This document shows, in pieces, positions 1 through 5,689 of a stretch of 5,689 nt of DNA (positions are counted from its first letter, which is position 1; every line of letters begins with the position of its first letter). The notes under the pieces were generated by a model, which worked only from the letters and a program-made list of their open reading frames with translations, did no database searches and had not been told where the DNA came from. The translations under genes were made by a program, and so were the position numbers. The stretch comes from Paraglaciecola arctica (lineage in GTDB: Bacteria; Pseudomonadota; Gammaproteobacteria; Enterobacterales; Alteromonadaceae). The stretch spans positions 1 to 5,689 of the forward strand of contig QIJM01000252.1 in assembly GCA_003232445.1 (NCBI GenBank). Reading direction: 5' to 3'.

Positions 1-40
1 AGACTGTTGATACGACAAGGGTGCTAATAATCGTTTTCAT
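1..40 (-). CDS. N-terminal start of a divergent, probably secreted protein (partial)
   Basis: Read on the minus strand, an ATG at 40-38 opens a frame that encodes MKTIISTLVVSTV before the window ends. A lysine followed by a run of hydrophobic and small residues is the classic beginning of a Sec signal peptide. A very good Shine-Dalgarno sequence (AAAGGAGAA on the minus strand, plus positions 47-55) sits about seven bases ahead of the ATG, and an extended -10 element lies just upstream. These signals together make the start credible despite only 13 visible codons. The product would be exported to the periplasm or membrane. Its family cannot be told from this fragment. It is transcribed away from the PhnD-like gene. 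Confidence 0.6.
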   Translation of the reverse strand, partial: MKTIISTLVVSTV

Positions 41-67
41 TTTAAATTCTCCTTTGCTTTTGAACAA

Positions 68-76
68 ATTATATCA
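68..76 (-). promoter_or_regulatory. Extended -10 promoter element for the divergent minus-strand gene
   Basis: On the minus strand this reads TGATATAAT, a perfect TGnTATAAT extended -10 box. It lies about 27 bases ahead of the ATG at 40, which would give a leader of about 20 bases containing the AAAGGAGAA ribosome site. No good -35 hexamer is present at 16-18 bases, as is usual for extended -10 promoters. The TGA at its left end is also the stop codon of the upstream remnant frame, so the next gene appears to have its own promoter. Confidence 0.45.
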
Positions 77-178
77 CTTTTTCGCAACTTTGCTCGCGGC
101 TTCCTCAAACCTTTTCTCGCCGATCATTACGGCGTTATGTCCAAAACTATTCTCGTATTCCGGAACTAATCCATATTT
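74..178 (-). pseudogene. C-terminal remnant of an unidentified minus-strand gene
   Basis: A minus-strand frame of 34 codons ends at a TGA (76-74), and its amino-acid make-up is typical of a real protein. It begins KYGLVPEYENSFGHNAVMIG and continues with an amphipathic, Glu/Lys/Ala-rich helix ending in KVAKK. An in-frame TAA at 181-179 closes it on the upstream side, and the only internal ATG would leave 17 residues, so no whole gene is possible. I read it as the 3' end of a gene whose 5' part has been lost. It lies directly ahead of the promoter and start of the next minus-strand gene, the expected spacing for consecutive genes. I do not recognise the family. The alternative is a chance open frame; length alone does not exclude this. 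Confidence 0.4.
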
Positions 179-243
179 TTAAAGTTTAGTGCGGTTCTGC
201 CGATTATGAGTTGACATCTGCCAAGTCCTAAAGGGAAAAGGGC

Positions 244-1134
244 ATGAAAAGAAAAAATAGTATGAAAGTCCAAAAAGTGAGTTTAATGTCTTTATGCTTG
301 CTTTTAGTGCTAGGTAATTTAATAACCATACGTTTGGCTTACAGTGCCGAAGAGCCTTTACTTATGGGCATATTCCCTCGAAGAAATGCTTTAATCACTC
401 ACGAACTTTATAGACCCTTAGCGAAATACTTGTCAGTTAAGCTTAATCGTAAGGTGAAGCTGGTTACTACCAAGGATTTTAAATCTTTTTGGAAGAATGT
501 GACCAAAAAAAAATATGACATCGTTCACTATAACCAGTATCACTATATTATTTCTCATAAAAAATATGGATATAGGGTAATCCTCAAAAATGAGGAATTT
601 GGTAAATCCACTATTGCCGGTTCTATCGTTGTTCGCAAGGATAGTGGTATTCATTCGGTCAAAGATCTCAAAGGGAAAACGGTGGTGTTCGGTGGTGGAC
701 CAAAAGCAATGCAAAGTTATATTGTGGCGAGATATTTATTGGAACAAAATGGACTGGCACATGGCAACTACCAGGAAAAATTTTCGATTAACCCACCAAA
801 TGCTATTTTTGCGGCTTTTTACAAGCAATCTGCAGCGGCCGGTGCCGGTGATGTAATATTAAACTTGGATGTAGTCACTAAAAAAATTGATGCAAAGCAA
901 ATGAAATATCTTCTACAAGGTCCACAACTAGTGCATCTGCCATGGGCGGTAAAACCGAGTATGTCAACCACATTGAGCAATACCATTCAGTCGCTTCTTT
1001 CTAAATTACATAAGACTACGGAAGGAAAAAAGTTACTTAAAAAGGCTAAACTAAGTGGACTTATCATTGCTAACGATGACGAATTTGATGGCCACCGTAA
1101 AATTGTAAAGACGGTGTACAATGAAGATTACTAA
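244..1134 (+). CDS. PhnD-like periplasmic substrate-binding protein, probably a sensor component
   Basis: A 296-residue exported binding protein of the PhnD/SsuA/transferrin-like superfamily. Residues 1-12 are basic, 13-31 hydrophobic, and signal peptidase cleavage is likely near 34-35 (AYS/A). There is no lipobox cysteine at the cleavage point. The mature part opens with LLMGIFPRRN (39-48), then shows a YDIVHYNQYHY stretch (91-101), the hinge-side segment GSIVVRKDSGIHSVKDLKGK (126-145), a FGGGPKAMQSY loop (149-159), a GAGDVILNLDVV strand (200-211) and HLPWAV (231-236). Length and order fit the family. The loop that in phosphonate binders usually carries Ser/Thr (STSG type) is GGGPKAMQS here, so a phosphonate ligand is doubtful. 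The start at 244 is supported by AAGGG at 230-234. The gene is first in a tight set with the kinase and regulator, and no transporter subunits are nearby. I therefore infer ligand sensing for the kinase rather than uptake. Confidence 0.88.
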   Translation: MKRKNSMKVQKVSLMSLCLLLVLGNLITIRLAYSAEEPLLMGIFPRRNALITHELYRPLAKYLSVKLNRKVKLVTTKDFKSFWKNVTKKKYDIVHYNQYHYIISHKKYGYRVILKNEEFGKSTIAGSIVVRKDSGIHSVKDLKGKTVVFGGGPKAMQSYIVARYLLEQNGLAHGNYQEKFSINPPNAIFAAFYKQSAAAGAGDVILNLDVVTKKIDAKQMKYLLQGPQLVHLPWAVKPSMSTTLSNTIQSLLSKLHKTTEGKKLLKKAKLSGLIIANDDEFDGHRKIVKTVYNEDY

Positions 1135-1150
1135 CTAATTTACCAATAAT

Positions 1151-3271
1151 ATGAAAACCACTCAACAGATTAAAATCGGCTTGGGAGTCAAGTTTGTATT
1201 GCTGGTAGTGGGGATATTGTCCATTACGCTAGGCGTTGCTACAACAGTTGTTGTTAATTCACAAAACAAATTATTTCAAGAACAACTCACCGAGAAAGGC
1301 CATGTACTGGGCGATTTTGTCTCACTGATTCTTCCCGAATTAATACTGGCTTACGACTTCTCTTCTATGGAAGCTTATATGAAAGAAGTTGTGAGCAGAA
1401 AAGATATGGTATACAGCGTGGTGGTAGATAACCTAGGTAACGCCATGGCTTCTTATATGGACAAAAGAAATTCGCAGATACAATTGGCGATGAATACCGT
1501 CACTGGAAAAAAAGTAGAGGATATTATAGCCGCATTAAAACAAAATGAGAGCATTATACATTTGGTATTTCCCATTATGTATAACAAAAAACAACAAGGC
1601 CACGTGCTTATGGGTATAAGTCGACATCGACTTGATATGTTAGCTCGTCAAGCACTATTAAAACAGGTGCTGGGTAACGGTGCTATTATAATTTTTCTTA
1701 GTTTGAGTATCTATTTGGTATTTCGCTACAGTGCCATGCGTCCAATTAGAAGTTTAATTGCTGGGTCAATGGATATTAGCAATGGCAAGCTGGATAAACC
1801 CGTTGCAGTATACTCGCGAGACGAACTTGGAAATTTATCTATTGCGTTTAATAATATGATGCAGCAATTAAAGGCGACAATAGCTGAAAAGGATTTAGCG
1901 ATGGATAAACTGTCAGAATTAAATGCTACTTTAGAAGACCGAGTAAGCTTACGTACAACCGAATTGGCAATAAGCGAAACACGAATTAGAACAGTCCTTG
2001 ATAATGTAGGCGAAGGTATCATCGTCATTGATGAAAACGGTCTAATTATTAGCCTCAATCCGGCCGCAAAAAATATGTTCGGCGCCAATGATACTGAATG
2101 TATAGGCATGCATTTCATCATGCTTCTCCTCAACCAGAACATTGAAGGATTAAGCGAGGCTTTTGGATTAAAAATGGATGAAGAAAATATATTCAAGGAA
2201 TGTATAAGTAGACATAGAGCTGAAATCGAAGGTCAGCGTATGGACGGTTCGGTTTTTCCAATGGAACTAGTTATAACCAGTATGCGCCTGGGCGAAGAAA
2301 ATATGCATGCTTGTATTACGCATGACATCACCCGGCGTAAAGAAGCTGAGCTGCATCTTGCAGAGGCTCAAAATAGTATTATTAATGCGGCTCATAAATC
2401 CGGTATGGCCGAAATGGCAATCGGTGTTCTACACAACATTGGCAATATTCTTAATAGCGTCAACATATCTGTTGAAGAAGTATCGCGCATAGCCGGAAAC
2501 AGCAAGGTGCAAGGCTTAAACAAAGCCAACGCTATGCTTTGTAAAAACATGGATAATCTATATGAGTTCATTTCTACTGATGATAAAGGAAAAAAACTAC
2601 TTCAATATTACCTCAAGCTAGGTTCTATTCTAGAAGAAGAATTAAATCAAATCATTGGTGAAACAAAATCCCTAAGAGAAAAGACCACCATGATGAAGGA
2701 GGTCATTAGCACACAACAGGCCTATGCCACAGATGGCATTCGCGTCGAGGAATTTAAAATTAACCCCGTTATAGAAGACGCACTCAAAGTTCAGAGCGCG
2801 TCACTGCATAAATGGGGTGTCAATATTACAAAAAATATACCAGAAACACCAACTATAGTAGGGCAAAAATCCAAATTGTTACAGGTGGTAACCAATCTGA
2901 TTAAAAACGCTAAGGAAGCCACGCTTGAAAATGATGCTCTTAACAAAGAGAAAGAAATCATAATTGATATTGGTATATACAAGAACAAATCGGTATATGT
3001 CAGTGTCACTGACAATGGAGTTGGCATTGAGGAAGAAAATCTCTCCAATATATTTAACCATGGATTTACAACCAAAGAAAATGGTCATGGATTTGGGCTA
3101 CACACCAGCGCGAATTCGATGACTGAGATGGGCGGCATGCTGACGGTCAGCAGCGACGGGGCCAACAAGGGGGCATGTTTTACTCTATCAGTCCCCATTG
3201 CTGATAGCGAAAGACAAGATGAGTCTTTTGATGATGTGGTCCTGTCACAAAAAAGAATTGCTGAAAATTGA
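1151..3271 (+). CDS. Membrane sensor histidine kinase: Cache-like, HAMP, PAS, HATPase
   Basis: A 706-residue inner-membrane kinase. Transmembrane helix 1 is at about 13-36 and helix 2 at about 174-192. They enclose a periplasmic region of about 135 residues that looks like a single Cache-type sensor (LILAYDF, then VYSVVVDNLGNAMAS). HAMP follows at about 193-246, a coiled signalling helix at 240-280, and PAS with its PAC end at about 277-398 (DNVGEGIIVIDENG; ITHDITRRKEAE). The phosphoacceptor is probably H428 in LHNIGNILNSV, which lacks the usual acidic residue after His and the Pro at +5. The ATP-binding domain is complete: N-box NLIKNAKEA (582-590), G1 DNGVGI (621-626), F-box around FNHGFTTK and G2 GHGFGL (645-650). 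It has no receiver domain, so the regulator downstream is the likely partner. The start lies 16 bases after the binding-protein stop and has no visible Shine-Dalgarno sequence, which suggests coupled translation. Confidence 0.93.
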   Translation: MKTTQQIKIGLGVKFVLLVVGILSITLGVATTVVVNSQNKLFQEQLTEKGHVLGDFVSLILPELILAYDFSSMEAYMKEVVSRKDMVYSVVVDNLGNAMASYMDKRNSQIQLAMNTVTGKKVEDIIAALKQNESIIHLVFPIMYNKKQQGHVLMGISRHRLDMLARQALLKQVLGNGAIIIFLSLSIYLVFRYSAMRPIRSLIAGSMDISNGKLDKPVAVYSRDELGNLSIAFNNMMQQLKATIAEKDLAMDKLSELNATLEDRVSLRTTELAISETRIRTVLDNVGEGIIVIDENGLIISLNPAAKNMFGANDTECIGMHFIMLLLNQNIEGLSEAFGLKMDEENIFKECISRHRAEIEGQRMDGSVFPMELVITSMRLGEENMHACITHDITRRKEAELHLAEAQNSIINAAHKSGMAEMAIGVLHNIGNILNSVNISVEEVSRIAGNSKVQGLNKANAMLCKNMDNLYEFISTDDKGKKLLQYYLKLGSILEEELNQIIGETKSLREKTTMMKEVISTQQAYATDGIRVEEFKINPVIEDALKVQSASLHKWGVNITKNIPETPTIVGQKSKLLQVVTNLIKNAKEATLENDALNKEKEIIIDIGIYKNKSVYVSVTDNGVGIEEENLSNIFNHGFTTKENGHGFGLHTSANSMTEMGGMLTVSSDGANKGACFTLSVPIADSERQDESFDDVVLSQKRIAEN

Positions 3272-3301
3272 AACCAGTAATATAAAATTAGCGGAACTGA
3301 T

Positions 3302-5233
3302 ATGGAAAAAAATACGCGTATATTGATTATCGACGACAACAAGTCTATTCATGAAGACTTTCGTAAAGTTTTGTGCTCGAGAAAAAGCAAGACACACCAG
3401 GATATAGATAATTTGGAAGATGAATTATTTGGTGAAAGTAAAAACGCCAGTAATGCAGATACGAATTTCATTGATTATGAGACCGATTCTGCTTACCAGG
3501 GCCAGGAGGCTCTGACCATGATCCAGAAAGCAGAAGATGAAGGCCGACCCTATGCGCTTGCATTCATGGATGTACGAATGCCCCCAGGTTGGGACGGTGT
3601 TGAAACCATTAGCCGCATCTGGCTTAAATTTCCCTATATTGAAATGGTACTCTGCACAGCGTATTCCGACTACACTTGGAACGAAATTATCGAAAAACTT
3701 GGTGTAACAGACAAATTACTTTTCTTAAGAAAACCCTTTGATGCTATCGCGGTGCAGCAAATGGCCCTGACTCTGGTTAAAAAATGGAACCTAGGCGAAC
3801 AAGCTAGAGAATATGTCGAAAACCTCGAGCATGAGGTCGAAGAACGTACAGCCCAATTAAAAAAAATTCTCAACGAACTCGAAATTAAAAATAGTGAACT
3901 CATTACTTCCAACAAACAACTAAGACATGTTGCACTACATGACCCACTAACCAAATTGCCTAACCGGAATCTGTTTAACGACCGGTTGAAACACAGTATA
4001 AACATTGCAGAAAGAGAAAACAGTCAGCTTGCTGTTTTTCTTATTGATATTGACAAATTTAAAAAAATTAATGACACTTTAGGTCATTTGACTGGTGATG
4101 CTGTTTTGTATGAATTAGGCGAGCGCCTGTGCCTTTCGTTGCGTTCAAGTGATACATTAGCCCGTTTAGGTGGTGATGAATTTGCTCTTGTATTACCGAA
4201 GATTTCTGATGAAACTCCAGAACTGTTGGCTAAAAAGATCATCAGCACACTGGATGCACCTTTTATATTTGGCGATCACTCAATCAGCGTAAGTGCAAGC
4301 TTAGGTATGGCTATTTATCCTAAACATGGCGTAAGTAGTGATGTGTTATTAAAACACGCCGATTCCGCCATGTACACGGCAAAACGATGTGGATCTGGTT
4401 ATGCTATATTTGATTTTACTGAGGACTCGAAAAGACAAGAAAAAGAGCAACTTACTATAGATTTAAAATATTCTATTGAGGCATGCGAACTTTTTTTACA
4501 TTATCAACCAATTGTTGATCTTAAGACCAATCAGATTCACAGTGTAGAAGCACTTTCACGCTGGAAACATCCGGACTATGGCATGATTCCTCCTGACAAG
4601 TTTATTCCTCTGGCTGAAAAGAAAGGACTGATACAGCAATTAACATTATGGGTCTTCGATGTCGCCTTAAAGAAATGTGCTGAATGGCACAACAGTGGTG
4701 CTAAAATCCATATGTCAATTAACCTTTCGCCACGTAATTTTCTTGATCCACACTTACCGGACGAACTTCAAAACAAACTCAAATATTGCAATCTTTCCCC
4801 AAAATGGATAAGACTGGAAATCACCGAGAGCATGACAATGTCCCAACCTGAGAAAGCTTTCGAGATTATTTCAAGACTGGAAAAAATCGGGTTTGATATT
4901 TCCATCGATGATTTTGGTACCGGTTATTCATCGTTGTCGTACCTTAGAAAACTACCTGTTAAGGAATTAAAAATCGATAAGAGTTTTGTAATAGACATGG
5001 ACAAGCAGCAGGACAATATGATCATCGTCCGTTCCACAATAGGATTGGCCCATGAACTCGGGCTCGACGTTGTTGCTGAAGGTGTTGAAAACAACGAGAT
5101 ACTGGAAACGCTAAAGAAACTGGGATGTGACCGCGCGCAAGGCTATCATATCTGCAAGCCGCAATCTGATGTGGAAATAAGCAAATGGTTATTTGACTCA
5201 GATTGGAAGTATGTGCGACGGTATGGTACGTAG
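3302..5233 (+). CDS. Response regulator with GGDEF and EAL domains (c-di-GMP synthesis and breakdown)
   Basis: A 643-residue cytoplasmic regulator. The receiver (about 5-160) has the acidic pair D11/D12, phosphoacceptor D90 in FMDVRMPPGWDG, T119 and K144 (RKPFD). It also carries an extra acidic stretch of about 35 residues (26-62, containing LEDELFGES) between the first helix and the second strand. A coiled coil (about 165-208) leads to the GGDEF domain (about 209-372), with metal ligand D249, N257/D258, GGDEF at 290-294 and an RSSD inhibitory site at 281-284, five residues before it. The EAL domain (about 384-632) keeps E416 (EALSRW), N474, E506, D536/D537 (DDFGTGYSS), K557, E593 (AEGVE) and Q613. 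Both enzymatic activities are therefore possible, and which one dominates cannot be read from sequence. It starts 30 bases after the kinase, with a weak GCGGA ribosome site six bases before ATG, and is the likely phosphorylation target of that kinase. Confidence 0.95.
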   Translation: MEKNTRILIIDDNKSIHEDFRKVLCSRKSKTHQDIDNLEDELFGESKNASNADTNFIDYETDSAYQGQEALTMIQKAEDEGRPYALAFMDVRMPPGWDGVETISRIWLKFPYIEMVLCTAYSDYTWNEIIEKLGVTDKLLFLRKPFDAIAVQQMALTLVKKWNLGEQAREYVENLEHEVEERTAQLKKILNELEIKNSELITSNKQLRHVALHDPLTKLPNRNLFNDRLKHSINIAERENSQLAVFLIDIDKFKKINDTLGHLTGDAVLYELGERLCLSLRSSDTLARLGGDEFALVLPKISDETPELLAKKIISTLDAPFIFGDHSISVSASLGMAIYPKHGVSSDVLLKHADSAMYTAKRCGSGYAIFDFTEDSKRQEKEQLTIDLKYSIEACELFLHYQPIVDLKTNQIHSVEALSRWKHPDYGMIPPDKFIPLAEKKGLIQQLTLWVFDVALKKCAEWHNSGAKIHMSINLSPRNFLDPHLPDELQNKLKYCNLSPKWIRLEITESMTMSQPEKAFEIISRLEKIGFDISIDDFGTGYSSLSYLRKLPVKELKIDKSFVIDMDKQQDNMIIVRSTIGLAHELGLDVVAEGVENNEILETLKKLGCDRAQGYHICKPQSDVEISKWLFDSDWKYVRRYGT

Positions 5234-5427
5234 TCCCCCGCTTTTACGGACAGCCACTACAGTTTTTACCCACTCTAAATTTATTTATTATTCACATACC
5301 ATGAAATGGTTTTAAATTCACAAACAACGTTCTTTATAAATTCTTCAAAGTCGAATTCTTTTAGCAAATAATCTTTTTTTCGGCAATTTAAACCTCAAGA
5401 TAGTTATAATTCCAGGTTGTCCCATAA
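5234..5427. other. AT-rich intergenic stretch with no convincing gene or strong terminator
   Basis: These 194 bases separate the GGDEF-EAL gene from the decarboxylase fragment. The first 35 or so are GC-richer (CCCCCGC...ACGGACAGCC) and differ from the very AT-rich rest. The only hairpin I see is ACCAT-GAA-ATGGT at 5298-5310, running into TTTT. A 5-bp AT-rich stem is too weak to call a terminator with confidence. On the minus strand 5394-5281 is open for 37 codons without a start. No decarboxylase N-terminal sequence is recognisable in any plus-strand frame. Confidence 0.5.
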
Positions 5428-5689
5428 TGTTATCACCGCTGGCACAGCCCAGTTGCCGGAAAAATAGTAAAAGTCTATGTACAAGAAGGACTATACTTCA
5501 GCCAAGCGACTTCTGAAGGTGAAGACCCGACTGACCAAGATCATTCGGAAGGTTATATCACACAAGTGCAAACGCGAGCCATTATTTTTATCGAGTGCGA
5601 CGATCCAGCCATGGGCATTGTCTGTGTCATGCCAGTGGGCATGGTTGAAATATCAACCTGTACCTTGCTGGATGCAATCAAACCGGGCC
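5428..5689 (+). pseudogene. 5'-truncated phosphatidylserine decarboxylase-family gene (also cut by the window end)
   Basis: This frame encodes 87 residues that match the middle and C-terminal half of phosphatidylserine decarboxylase-family proteins (the Psd-related branch). It opens with YHRWHSPVAGKIVKVYV (from 5431), a hallmark segment that carries the catalytic histidine. It continues through GYITQVQTRAIIFIECDDPA to VCVMPVGMVEISTC, and leaves the window before the expected self-cleavage GST-type motif. The family decarboxylates phosphatidylserine or a related substrate at the membrane using a self-made pyruvoyl group. The N-terminal part, normally a long stretch ahead of YHRWH, is absent. 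In-frame stops lie at 5401, 5407 and 5425, and no start codon lies near the front of the frame. I read it as a broken gene joined to unrelated sequence at about 5428. A sequencing or assembly break is the alternative. Confidence 0.65.

Noticed and set aside
119..133. GCCG...CGGC inverted repeat as an operator
   Set aside because: Only four bases per arm, and it falls inside the remnant coding frame.
211..216. Perfect TTGACA, a candidate -35 box for the binding-protein gene
   Set aside because: The matching -10 position (about 232-240) is GGGAAAAGG, within the ribosome-binding region and far from TATAAT, and transcription would begin at or inside the start codon. No confident plus-strand promoter was found in 179-243.
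1726..2196. Long minus-strand open frame inside the kinase gene
   Set aside because: It lies wholly opposite the HAMP-PAS coding region, and its translation has no recognisable domain. It is a shadow frame.
5298..5313. ACCAT-GAA-ATGGT hairpin followed by TTTT, as a terminator
   Set aside because: A 5-bp AT-rich stem with a short T run is too weak to call. It may be incidental.
5281..5394. Minus-strand open stretch of 37 codons ending EFKTISWYVNNK, possibly a relic transposase C-terminus
   Set aside because: It has no start codon, is in very AT-rich DNA where such runs arise easily, and I do not recognise a family motif. Kept only as context for the possible element end.
5421..5530. ATG at 5427-5429 as the start of a new small gene
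   Set aside because: This frame is offset from the decarboxylase frame, stops after about 30 codons and overlaps the well-supported homologous frame.

Overview
The window looks like a chromosomal stretch from a moderately AT-rich Gram-negative bacterium. Both N-terminal signal peptides, the kinase/c-di-GMP architecture and the wording of the domains suggest a gammaproteobacterium, perhaps of the sulfur-oxidiser or methylotroph type. That placement is an impression from domain style and base composition, not a phylogenetic result.

Layout. Positions 1-243 hold the start of a divergent minus-strand gene (signal peptide only, leaving the window at base 1), its probable extended -10 promoter, and just upstream of it a 34-codon C-terminal remnant of another minus-strand gene. 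The core, 244-5233, is a compact plus-strand set of three genes with gaps of 16 and 30 bases. They are a secreted PhnD-like substrate-binding protein, a membrane histidine kinase (Cache-like periplasmic region, HAMP, PAS, variant H-box, HATPase) and a response regulator with GGDEF and EAL domains. Positions 5234-5427 are AT-rich and have no convincing gene. From 5428 to the right edge lies the interior of a phosphatidylserine decarboxylase-family gene that has lost its 5' part.

How the genes may work together. No ABC permease or ATPase accompanies the binding protein, so it is most simply read as the ligand sensor of the two-component pair. The bound protein would alter the kinase across the inner membrane, and the kinase would phosphorylate D90 of the regulator. 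That would tune c-di-GMP synthesis and breakdown by an output protein whose GGDEF and EAL catalytic residues all appear intact. The known precedent for this logic is a periplasmic binding protein controlling a c-di-GMP enzyme (NspS-MbaA in Vibrio cholerae), but here a His-Asp relay is interposed.

The signalling module lies between two genes that both lack their 5' parts and point away from it. This suggests that the module arrived by, or was later bounded by, rearrangement. No transposase, integrase, tRNA, rRNA or CRISPR array was recognised.
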